DNA of 51,594 nt, from assembly GCA_020024105.1 (NCBI GenBank), contig JAHHUH010000011.1, positions 1-51,594 of the forward strand. The letters run 5' to 3'. The translations under genes were made by a program, and so were the position numbers. The notes under the pieces are model-generated. The model was not told where the DNA came from. It searched no databases and saw nothing but the letters and a program-made list of their open reading frames with translations. Shown one piece after another: positions 1-7,380 of this stretch. Each line of letters begins with the position of its first letter. The stretch's first letter is position 1. This DNA comes from Phascolarctobacterium sp. (GTDB lineage: Bacteria; Bacillota; Negativicutes; Acidaminococcales; Acidaminococcaceae).

Positions 1-75
1 TTATTAGCTTTTACATCTGTTGTTTATCTTTATCTATCATAAGTTTAATATATTATCTATATATTGTCAAAACAA

Positions 76-113
76 ATAAAAAGCAGCAAAATATTACTAA
101 TATCTTGCTGCTT
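76..113 (-). terminator. Intrinsic terminator after the cytosine methyltransferase gene
   Basis: A 9-bp perfect stem (AAGCAGCAA / TTGCTGCTT, arms at 81-89 and 105-113) is followed on the minus strand by TTTTTATTT. It lies just after the methyltransferase stop codon at 120, so it ends the R-M transcript. Confidence 0.75.
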
Positions 114-119
114 CTTATA

Positions 120-1319
120 TTATTCATTTTTTAATATTTGTTCTAACTGCCTTGCCATCCTTGTAACCATAGGTACAACCAAAGCATTTCCCATACAGAA
201 ATACCTCATTTTCTCGGGCATTCCTGTGTTAGTCCAATTATCATCAAAGCCTTGGATTCTTTCTGTTTCTACGGGTGTTAATAGTCTAAACCTTCCGTTT
301 TCAGGATCACTTACAACATGCGTACTTCTATTCAAACTAGATTCTGAAGTCAACATTGTCCTAGCCGGCTTATCGACAGGATCAGGAAAAGCTATTGGTC
401 CTTCGCTAAAAATGTACTGATGGCCAGTTTTACTAGTACGTAAAATCTTTTTAGCGCCCTTTAAATATTCCCATTTTTCCAGTGCTTCTCCTAAGAAATA
501 TTTTTCATCCACGTCTTTTTCTAACAAATTTCTTAAAGGTATCGGCTGTTCTTCTACTGGTTTACACTTAGTCGTATAAATACTACCATTACGCATATAA
601 CCAACATTACCAAATTCAAATTTGAATTTTTCGGAAACAGTAGGAATATCCCTATAATCAACTGTTATATTACTGATGTTATCAATTTCTCTTACTGGAA
701 AACATTTAGAAAAAAAGCCATCTTGAGCCAAAATATTTTCCGGCATAAGTGCCTCTTGATTTATGCCATAACCGGTATTGTTTTTATAAGCAAAAATAAA
801 AGTTCTTCTTCTCCTTTGCCCTGCACCGTATTCAGCTGCATTAATCACACGCCATTCCACATTATAGCGCAACTCTGCTAGACAAGCCAAAATAACACCA
901 AAATCCCTACCTCTTTGACTTGCAGGAGATTTTAAAAGCCTATCTACATTTTCTAACAATACAAAAGGAGTGTTTTTAGCCTGCAAAACTTCCCTAATCT
1001 GCCACCAAAGTACTCCCTTCTTGCCTTCAATGCCAGTTGCACCAGGCAATGGCCTTGCAACAGAATAATCTTGGCAAGGGAAACCACCTACTAATAAATT
1101 ATGTTCAGGAATGTCTATTTTATTTACTAAAGCAATATCTATACCTGTGTTTTCATCAATATCTCCCCAGTGAGCAACGTAGCAATCATGTGCCCATTGC
1201 TTTTTTTTGCCTGGTTCCCATTGGGAAAACCATACTGTTTGCCATGCTTTGGATGCTCGCTCTAGTCCAAGTCGAAACCCGCCAACACCTGCAAACAACT
1301 CACATACTGTTTGCTCCAT
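120..1319 (-). CDS. DNA (cytosine-5-)-methyltransferase of a Sau3AI-like R-M system
   Basis: Transfers a methyl group from SAM to C5 of cytosine, protecting host DNA from the adjacent endonuclease. Seen in 399 residues: motif I ELFAGVGGFRLGLE (7-20), the catalytic PCQ of motif IV (81-83), ENV of motif VI (123-125), QRRRR of motif VIII (168-172), a variable target-recognition region around 200-320, and GNALVVPMV of motif X near the C-terminus. The start at 1319 is chosen because GGTGG lies just upstream and the protein then begins immediately before motif I; an in-frame upstream extension to 1373 adds 18 residues without a good ribosome site. The methyltransferase follows the endonuclease gene by 63 bp on the same strand. 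GATC specificity is inferred from the partner. Base composition is visibly more AT-rich than the genes after 3500. Confidence 0.93.
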   Translation of the reverse strand: MEQTVCELFAGVGGFRLGLERASKAWQTVWFSQWEPGKKKQWAHDCYVAHWGDIDENTGIDIALVNKIDIPEHNLLVGGFPCQDYSVARPLPGATGIEGKKGVLWWQIREVLQAKNTPFVLLENVDRLLKSPASQRGRDFGVILACLAELRYNVEWRVINAAEYGAGQRRRRTFIFAYKNNTGYGINQEALMPENILAQDGFFSKCFPVREIDNISNITVDYRDIPTVSEKFKFEFGNVGYMRNGSIYTTKCKPVEEQPIPLRNLLEKDVDEKYFLGEALEKWEYLKGAKKILRTSKTGHQYIFSEGPIAFPDPVDKPARTMLTSESSLNRSTHVVSDPENGRFRLLTPVETERIQGFDDNWTNTGMPEKMRYFCMGNALVVPMVTRMARQLEQILKNE

Positions 1320-1382
1320 TACTCCACCTCTTTTCCATTTAGATATTGTAACACAGAACTGCTTTAGGATCAAGCACTCTAA

Positions 1383-2864
1383 TCAATTTTTTCTCAAGTG
1401 TTTATCCAGTATTGACAAGATATAAGTATTATTCAACCAAAAGCTCTGTTTAGGCATCCATCTGCCATCTGGTAATTGGTCAGCATCAGCAAGGCTACCA
1501 TTACCGTAAACAGCCCCATCTTCCATAACATAATACCTTTTCTGTGCATGAGGTCTGATATGAATGATATCATTATCATTTTTCTTAGGTAGGTTATTGG
1601 TAAAAACAATACCATTTTTTTGTTGCTTCATAGTAAACCTTACCCCATTTTGAACAATACCCTTAATTTTTTGCCAACCATCAAAAACTATCTTTTCTAA
1701 ATCCTCACTAGGCATATTCCAAAGTTGGCATCCTTTTAATACATATACACCACCAACTTGATGGTAGACGACAAAGAAAAACTTCGTTTCAGACAAATAA
1801 TTATATAAATCCGATTCTTCCCAATCTTGCTCTATTAGATTTTTAAAATTGATATTTGGTAGGGGACTACTTTCAACCATCTTACCTTTTTCATTTAATC
1901 TAATAGCCTTTACTACGATATTAGCCTTTTTAAATTCTAACGCCTTACTAGATTTAATACCAAGCATTTTAAAAACTAAATCATACCATTGTGCTTTATT
2001 ATTATTGTATTCTCTGTTAAATATTCTGCAAAGTTCTTCATCACTACAGCCTATATATTGATTAATTTTACCAGTAATATACTCTGCTAAAGTACAGTTT
2101 TCTAAATCTTTTTCATCCTTAATAATAGGTTCGTATGTATCAATATCATTAATGATATAATCGTTCAACACAGAGGTCATATACGAATTTTTATAACAAA
2201 ATGCTCTCTTTCTTGCAAGCACATTGTCATTATAGTATTGTTTCACTGTACTCTTAGCAGCAGTAGCTCCTTTTGTGCAAGCTCCTAAATACATGGTATC
2301 TGCTTCAGATAATTCGTGGGCTTTTCCTGCAATAATCTTATCAGCAATTACCTTATAATCTTGTTCTATAATTCGTAAATCCGTGGGAGTAGGAGTAAAA
2401 AGTTTTACGTAATCTATTTTATACATCAAATTGCTTTTTTTAGTTTTGTCACGCAAATAATATACCAAAAGCAGTAACCTGCATTTTTCCCATAAATGAG
2501 ATTTGTAAAAATCCTTTTCCATAGGACTATTATAATCAATCATAGTTAAAACTAGACGCTCTCCAGCTTTTTTGCTACCATCCTTACGAATTTCATAAGG
2601 GGTTGCTTTTAATTCTACACCAGCTAATTTAAAATCTGCATCGGAACAACTATTGATATTATATCCAAAATATAATTGTTCCAATAAATTACCTAGACCA
2701 CCTTTTCTAGCCTTATTACTATAGCTTTCTTGTGCTTCCTTAATGGTTCCTTTGTTAATAGCGTTTTCTGTAGACCAAGCTATAACATCTTCAAATGTAT
2801 GGCCTATTAATTTTTTACCATAAGTTTCAATACTAAAGGGATTAGTGTCATCGTATCTTTTCAT
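1383..2864 (-). CDS. Type II restriction endonuclease, Sau3AI/MutH family (predicted GATC)
   Basis: Predicted to cleave unmethylated GATC. Seen: 493 residues, close to the size of Sau3AI (about 490). The N-terminal half carries a MutH-type active-site layout: Glu62 (LLEQLYFGY), Asp77 (DADFKLAG) and the Glu84-x-Lys86 pair (VELKAT). The C-terminal half has no such motif, consistent with the second, catalytically silent MutH-like domain known in Sau3AI. The ATG at 2864 is preceded by GGTGGTGA. A TATAAT-like -10 lies at 2912-2917 but the -35 is weak. The R gene is upstream of the M gene on the same strand, and the pair diverges from the vsr gene. No controller (C) protein gene is present. Specificity is inferred from family resemblance. 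Confidence 0.9.
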   Translation of the reverse strand: MKRYDDTNPFSIETYGKKLIGHTFEDVIAWSTENAINKGTIKEAQESYSNKARKGGLGNLLEQLYFGYNINSCSDADFKLAGVELKATPYEIRKDGSKKAGERLVLTMIDYNSPMEKDFYKSHLWEKCRLLLLVYYLRDKTKKSNLMYKIDYVKLFTPTPTDLRIIEQDYKVIADKIIAGKAHELSEADTMYLGACTKGATAAKSTVKQYYNDNVLARKRAFCYKNSYMTSVLNDYIINDIDTYEPIIKDEKDLENCTLAEYITGKINQYIGCSDEELCRIFNREYNNNKAQWYDLVFKMLGIKSSKALEFKKANIVVKAIRLNEKGKMVESSPLPNINFKNLIEQDWEESDLYNYLSETKFFFVVYHQVGGVYVLKGCQLWNMPSEDLEKIVFDGWQKIKGIVQNGVRFTMKQQKNGIVFTNNLPKKNDNDIIHIRPHAQKRYYVMEDGAVYGNGSLADADQLPDGRWMPKQSFWLNNTYILSILDKHLRKN

Positions 2865-2952
2865 ATAACATCACCACCATTTCTCTTTTAAACAATAATT
2901 AATATACTGTTATTATATACCAAAACATATTCAATAAACATAAGTAAATTTC

Positions 2953-2982
2953 TTGAGATTTCTCTTTTTAATTTGCTATAAT
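2953..2982 (+). promoter_or_regulatory. Promoter of the vsr-like gene
   Basis: TTGAGA (2953-2958), an 18-bp spacer, and a consensus TATAAT (2977-2982), 31 bp before the chosen start codon. It faces away from the R-M pair in the 140-bp divergent region. Confidence 0.7.
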
Positions 2983-3013
2983 AAACATAGAATTATTCAA
3001 AGGGATGATAAGA

Positions 3014-3433
3014 ATGGATTGTTTAACACCTAAACAAAGGAAGAAAGTAATGCAAGCCAACAAAGGGCATGATACTTCAATAGAAATAATCCTTCGCAAA
3101 GCGCTTTGGCATCAAGGAATTCGTTATCGAAAAAATTATAAAATTTGTTCCTGTCATCCAGATATCGTTATTACTAAATATAAAATAGCTATTTTTTGCG
3201 ATGGTGATTTTTGGCATGGTGCACCTAATGCTAATCATAAATTTAAAACTAACTCAAAGTTTTGGACTGAAAAGATTAAACGGAATAAAGAAAGAGATTT
3301 AGAAAACACTATTGAATTACGCGATAATCATTGGGACGTGTTACGCTTTTGGGAAAGTGATATACGAAAAAATCTAGATATGTGTGTTGAGATAGTAAAT
3401 AAACATATAGCGTTAAAAAACTCCAGTAGGTAA
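3014..3433 (+). CDS. vsr: Very-short-patch-repair (Vsr) family DNA mismatch endonuclease
   Basis: Vsr nicks 5' of the T in T:G mismatches that arise when 5-methylcytosine deaminates, so that the C is restored; such genes commonly accompany C5 methyltransferases. Seen: 139 residues with LTPKQRKKVMQANKGHDTS, the HPDIV segment carrying the metal-binding Asp, IAIFCDGDFWHG, KIKRNKERD and a C-terminal LRFWESDI. Compared with E. coli Vsr (HGCFWH), the Cys that helps bind structural zinc is Asp here, so this is the zinc-less Firmicute-type variant. The ATG at 3014 is preferred over the one at 3005 because AAAGGG ends at 3004, which gives a 9-bp spacing. It is divergent from the R-M genes and shares their AT-rich composition. 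Confidence 0.88.
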   Translation: MDCLTPKQRKKVMQANKGHDTSIEIILRKALWHQGIRYRKNYKICSCHPDIVITKYKIAIFCDGDFWHGAPNANHKFKTNSKFWTEKIKRNKERDLENTIELRDNHWDVLRFWESDIRKNLDMCVEIVNKHIALKNSSR

Positions 3434-3459
3434 GACTAATCTTTGCTACTGGAGTTTTT
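3416..3459. terminator. Bidirectional terminator between vsr and the helicase gene
   Basis: Stem ACTCCAGTAG / CTACTGGAGT (left arm from about 3420, right arm 3446-3455) flanked by A-rich sequence on the left and TTTTT on the right, so it can terminate both the plus-strand vsr and the converging minus-strand helicase. The left arm lies inside the last codons of vsr. Confidence 0.8.
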
Positions 3460-3499
3460 ATATATTTATACAGTAATCTTATTTAAAATTATTAATAAT

Positions 3500-5968
3500 T
3501 TACTTGTTCTTCTCCAAATACCTTCTCTGGTAATAGTCTGCCGTCCTATAGTCAATAATATCCTTCATTTCCCGTACAAAAGCAGGCTTACCAACCAATT
3601 CCCGCAAATCTGCATGGAGAGCAATGGCATAGCCGGGCAAGCTGACAAAGAAGCCCTCACCCGATTTTTTAAGGAAGTTGACCGGATTCTTGATGATGTT
3701 GCGCAAATGCTCCTTTTCACTAATCCGCAAGTAATCCTCCCTACTGCCCTGGGGCTTTAAATCCCGCCAATTAGTACCGGTATTAAAAAAGTTCAGCCAG
3801 CTGGCAAGTAATTCCTGCTCCGTTACTGCCATCCGTACCTGCCCACCATTGTAAAAGGCCAACAGTACGGGCATTTTATAGACCTTGCTCATACTGGTTG
3901 TTTCCAATAAATGAAGAAAATCCTTTCCCAGCCCCTGCTCCAGCTCTGCCTCGGCTTCATTCAGCAAGCCTCTGGTCTTTTTATAGCTAAAATAATGCTT
4001 AAAGATATTCTCCTTACTATGCTGTAGGCACTGCTGATAAATACTACCATCCATGTAATTGAAAAGCTCCATTCTGCTGGGGACCTTACCCTCTAAAAGA
4101 CCTTGTATCCTGTCAAACTCTTCATCTAGCTTCGTCGCCAGGCTCTGTTTCTGCTTGTCCATTTCCTGGAAAAGGTCAATTACATCCATATCAAAGTCCA
4201 CCAGACAGCCCTCCGGATAGGTAATGCCGCCATGGGCTAGCACCTTACCAGTCTGACTACCCTCCTTACCAGCCAAAAGCCGGGGTGCCTTACCTGCCTG
4301 ATGATAGTTGCCGATAAAATCCAATACGGTAAGATATTCCTTCCCCTTGGCCCGACGTAGGCCTCTTCCCAACTGCTGAAGAAAGACAATGGGTGATTCC
4401 GTAGGACGTAAAAAGAGTACCATATCCACATCGGGAATATCCACGCCCTCATTGAACATATCTACGGAAAAGATTATCTGTAGCTGACCTTGGGAAAGCT
4501 GCATCAGGGCCTCGTCCCTGCTCAGGGCGTATTTACCCTGCGCTCCACTATACACAGCCGCTGCTTTAACTCCACGTCTGCAAAAGGCCTCCGCCATTGC
4601 CTCTGCATGCCTACGAGAGCAGCAAAAGCCTAATGCCCGTTGGGCAGGATGCTTGCAGTAATGCTTAAAAATCAGATCATAGCGTTTGGTATTTTCTAAA
4701 TAGAGGGCATTCAGATCCTCCTCCGCATAATGACCACCCACAAAGCGCAGATTAGCATAATCCGTACTGTCAAAAATACCATAGTAATGAAAGGGTACCA
4801 GCATCCCCTTGACAATGGCCTCCTGGAGGCTCAATTCATAGGGTACATTATAATCACAAAGGGCAAAAATACTTCTACCATCCAAGCGGTCCGGTGTCGC
4901 CGTCAGTCCTAAAAGGAATTTAGGCTTAAAGTAGTTGATAATGCGTAGATACTGGTCATTAACGGCATGGTGAAATTCATCCACCACCAGATAATCAAAG
5001 GCATCGGGAGCAAAATAAGCCTCATTCAGATATTTAGGCTTCCCCAAGGAGGCCACGGAGGCAAAGATTAAATCGGCCTGGGTGTTCTTTTCCTGCTGAT
5101 TAAAGAAACCACTGCTGGCCTGAGGACGCACGTTCAGAAAGCTCCGCTGTGCCTGGGCGAGGATTTCCTCCCGGTGGGCAACAAAAAGCACCCTTGGGAA
5201 ATTTAAGGAATCAAAGGCAGCCAGATAGGTTTTACCGATACCCGTTGCTGCTTGTACCAGCGCCTTGACTGCACCCTCCGCCCTGGTATCTGCCAAGGCA
5301 TAAAGAGCCTCTATCTGCGCCCCTCTGGGTTGGATAAGTGGACATACCTCCGCCTGGGGCTGCTCATATTTAGCCAAATCCTTAGCTACCGCAGGACGCT
5401 TCCACTGTTTGGAGTATTCCCGCAGCACCTGAGCATCTATCTTTAAGGAATGATGATAGAACAAATCCTCAAAGGTCTGCTGAAAGGCAGTAAAATTTTC
5501 CTTATCCACGGAGCTGAGCAGCCGATAATTCCATTCAATGCCCTTGGTCAAGGCACTACGGGAAATATTGGAGGAGCCGATAAAAATTTCTCCTGCCTCG
5601 CCATAGTGGAAAATATACGCCTTGGGATGGAAGGAGCGGTGAGGGTCGTTGTAAAAGCGCAGGTCAATCCTGTCCCCTAGCTCCCCTTGCAGCAGATATA
5701 GTGCCGATGGCTGGGTAATCCCCAAATAGCTGCCAGTCAATACCCTCAGCTTCACTCCCCGGTCCAGTGCCTGCTGTAAATCCTGTAGTAGCATCCGTAC
5801 TCCGGATTCCATAAGAAAGGAAACTATCAGGTCAATACTATCCGCCTGCTGCATGCTCATTTTCAGCTGGTAGTATAAAAACTTTTTATAATTATCATCA
5901 CCGGTAATAACCGCCGTAGGCTCCACCGCCTGGAGCTCTAGTTTTTCCTCAGCAGTACGTTCAGCCAT
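3500..5968 (-). CDS. PLD-like nuclease domain fused to a DEAD/DEAH superfamily 2 helicase
   Basis: Seen in 822 residues: an N-terminal phospholipase D-like nuclease domain (about 20-180) with the half-site motif HPK (114-116) followed by GSSN (131-134); a helicase core with ATGIGKT (Walker A, 241-247), DEFH (Walker B, 330-333), GLTATPDR (motif III, from 354) and QQLGRGLRRA (motif VI, about residue 520); and a C-terminal region of roughly 250 residues with no motif I recognise, resembling the tails of DUF3427-type helicases. The family is known in bacteria as a UvrB/RecQ-like helicase with an attached nuclease; its role is unproven and DNA repair or phage defence are both possible. Its first 31 bp overlap the end of the upstream methyltransferase gene, so the two are probably co-translated. 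Composition matches the host genes downstream, unlike the R-M island. Confidence 0.85.
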   Translation of the reverse strand: MAERTAEEKLELQAVEPTAVITGDDNYKKFLYYQLKMSMQQADSIDLIVSFLMESGVRMLLQDLQQALDRGVKLRVLTGSYLGITQPSALYLLQGELGDRIDLRFYNDPHRSFHPKAYIFHYGEAGEIFIGSSNISRSALTKGIEWNYRLLSSVDKENFTAFQQTFEDLFYHHSLKIDAQVLREYSKQWKRPAVAKDLAKYEQPQAEVCPLIQPRGAQIEALYALADTRAEGAVKALVQAATGIGKTYLAAFDSLNFPRVLFVAHREEILAQAQRSFLNVRPQASSGFFNQQEKNTQADLIFASVASLGKPKYLNEAYFAPDAFDYLVVDEFHHAVNDQYLRIINYFKPKFLLGLTATPDRLDGRSIFALCDYNVPYELSLQEAIVKGMLVPFHYYGIFDSTDYANLRFVGGHYAEEDLNALYLENTKRYDLIFKHYCKHPAQRALGFCCSRRHAEAMAEAFCRRGVKAAAVYSGAQGKYALSRDEALMQLSQGQLQIIFSVDMFNEGVDIPDVDMVLFLRPTESPIVFLQQLGRGLRRAKGKEYLTVLDFIGNYHQAGKAPRLLAGKEGSQTGKVLAHGGITYPEGCLVDFDMDVIDLFQEMDKQKQSLATKLDEEFDRIQGLLEGKVPSRMELFNYMDGSIYQQCLQHSKENIFKHYFSYKKTRGLLNEAEAELEQGLGKDFLHLLETTSMSKVYKMPVLLAFYNGGQVRMAVTEQELLASWLNFFNTGTNWRDLKPQGSREDYLRISEKEHLRNIIKNPVNFLKKSGEGFFVSLPGYAIALHADLRELVGKPAFVREMKDIIDYRTADYYQRRYLEKNK

Positions 5969-6525
5969 AATTCATCCCCTCGTCCCGGTCTTACATCACC
6001 TGTAATCCAAAGCTCCTCCACCTGCAGCTCCGGATAAGGCAGGAGCAGTCTTGCCAGGCCCTTTTCATCCAAATCTGTAAAATAACGACCATGGCGCTCT
6101 CCGGCAAAGCTACCGTATTTAAAGGAGGTATAAATAATCCCACCTGACTTGAGGGCGGTACTCATTTTTCCCACTACCGGCACCAGCTCTGCCCAAGGTA
6201 AATGAAGGATGGAGGAGCAAGCCCAGATACCTGCGTATTCCTCCACCGCCACCAGGTCCTGAAAGTAGCCCTGCTGGACTGCTAAGCCCGTGTACTCACT
6301 AGCATAACGGCAAAGCTCCGCCGAGCCGTCCATGGCCGTTACCTCATAGCCCCGCTCTAAAAAGTACCTGCTGTCCCTGCCGGAGCCACAGCCGAAATCC
6401 AAAATTTTAGCTCCCACCGGTAATAACTGCAAAAATTTATCCTGAGTAGCGCTAAAATCCACCGCCACCGTACCCTCCACAAAGTCTTGGGCATTTTTAT
6501 CATAATAGGCCAGTGTATTATCCAT
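5938..6525 (-). CDS. Class I SAM-dependent methyltransferase (TehB/UbiE-like fold)
   Basis: 195 residues. The glycine-rich SAM-binding motif ILDFGCGSGRDSRYF lies near residue 45, followed by the acidic motif II end (VTAMDGS) and an ACSSILHLPW segment typical of small-molecule or protein methyltransferases such as TehB. The start at 6525 is chosen because GGGAGG lies 8 bp upstream; an in-frame extension to 6633 has no such site. The stop overlaps the downstream helicase start by 31 bp. The substrate cannot be read from the sequence. Genes of this type are often named tellurite resistance, but nothing here supports that specifically. Confidence 0.82.
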   Translation of the reverse strand: MDNTLAYYDKNAQDFVEGTVAVDFSATQDKFLQLLPVGAKILDFGCGSGRDSRYFLERGYEVTAMDGSAELCRYASEYTGLAVQQGYFQDLVAVEEYAGIWACSSILHLPWAELVPVVGKMSTALKSGGIIYTSFKYGSFAGERHGRYFTDLDEKGLARLLLPYPELQVEELWITGDVRPGRGDELWLNVLLRKN

Positions 6526-6618
6526 GCCACAGCCTCCCTTACTCATATTTATTTCAATTCTACCATCTTTGGGCCTAAGAAAACAGCTTTGCCATGCTTT
6601 TCTTCCAGCTGAACTATT

Positions 6619-6645
6619 AAAAAAGCCAGCCACTAAGAGCTGGCT
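6619..6645 (-). terminator. Intrinsic terminator after the sigma-like gene
   Basis: Stem AGCCAGC / GCTGGCT (6624-6645) followed on the minus strand by TTTTTTAAT, directly after the sigma-like gene stop at 6653. Confidence 0.75.
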
Positions 6646-6652
6646 AATACTA

Positions 6653-7204
6653 TTATTTACTAAAGTTTTTGTAATCCTCCAGCTGGCCTCTGACCTCAGG
6701 GTCCTTTAAGTGGCTCATGCCCTTAGCCTCCAGCTGCATTACCGCATCCAGGGTAAGCTCTAGCTCCCGGGCAATCGCTTCCAGGCTGTGCTTAGGATAG
6801 CCCTCCAGACCGTAATGCATACGGATGACATTGGCCTCATCCTCCGGCAGCTCCTCCAATACCTGGCCCAGCAGCTCCTTCAGCTCTTCCTCCATCAGGT
6901 ATTCATTTTCCAGCTGATCCCGATCCGGCTCTTCCTCCTGGTCCTGCTCCCGGTTCACCCGTACTTCCTTCAGGGGTGCACCATCATCCTGGCTATCATC
7001 AATCAGCAGCTCGTATTCCAATACGCCTGTACAATATTCCTCCAGGTTCATCTGCTCCTCGTCCAAGATTCTTTGAACCGTGGTCCACTCCTCCGTGGTC
7101 AGCTCATCAAAAAGAGCGTATAAAGCACGGTGGGTTAAGTTGCCACCCTGCTTGTAGTCCTCCAGATAGGGGTCTAAAATACCTAAAATTGTATCTTCAT
7201 TCAT
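6653..7204 (-). CDS. Sigma-70 region 4 protein with a region 1.1-like N-terminus, lacking regions 2 and 3
   Basis: 183 residues. The C-terminal 65 residues match sigma region 4 of primary sigma factors: LPEDEANVIRMHYGLEG followed by HSLEAIARELELTLDAV and QLEAKGMSHLKDPEVRGQL, the same order as LRYGLxDGxxxTLEEIGxxxxVTRERIRQIExKALRKL. The N-terminal 60 residues (ILDPYLEDYKQGGNLTHRAL...ILDEEQM) resemble region 1.1 of a housekeeping sigma. Between them lies a Glu/Asp-rich linker; the -10-recognising region 2 is absent, so it cannot act alone as a sigma factor. It may bind RNA polymerase or -35 DNA as a regulator. The ATG at 7204 has GGAAGG upstream. It is a monocistronic gene with its own terminator. 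Confidence 0.72.
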   Translation of the reverse strand: MNEDTILGILDPYLEDYKQGGNLTHRALYALFDELTTEEWTTVQRILDEEQMNLEEYCTGVLEYELLIDDSQDDGAPLKEVRVNREQDQEEEPDRDQLENEYLMEEELKELLGQVLEELPEDEANVIRMHYGLEGYPKHSLEAIARELELTLDAVMQLEAKGMSHLKDPEVRGQLEDYKNFSK

Positions 7205-7325
7205 ATATCATCATCCTTCCAGCTGCCTTCTGCACCCTTGGTCAAAAATTAGCGTTTTTTATTACTATAGTTAAATTCTACCTCAAAGCCGTATTTCCTA
7301 CTAGCAGAACACTAATTTGCATAAA

Positions 7326-7357
7326 TAAAAATATGGCTGGAGCATTAGCTCCAGCCA
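7326..7357 (-). terminator. Terminator after the TonB-dependent receptor gene
   Basis: A perfect 10-bp stem TGGCTGGAGC / GCTCCAGCCA (7334-7357) followed on the minus strand by ATATTTTTATTT, just after the receptor stop at 7381. Confidence 0.85.
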
Positions 7358-7380
7358 TTCAGGCTTAGCTGAGATTTACT

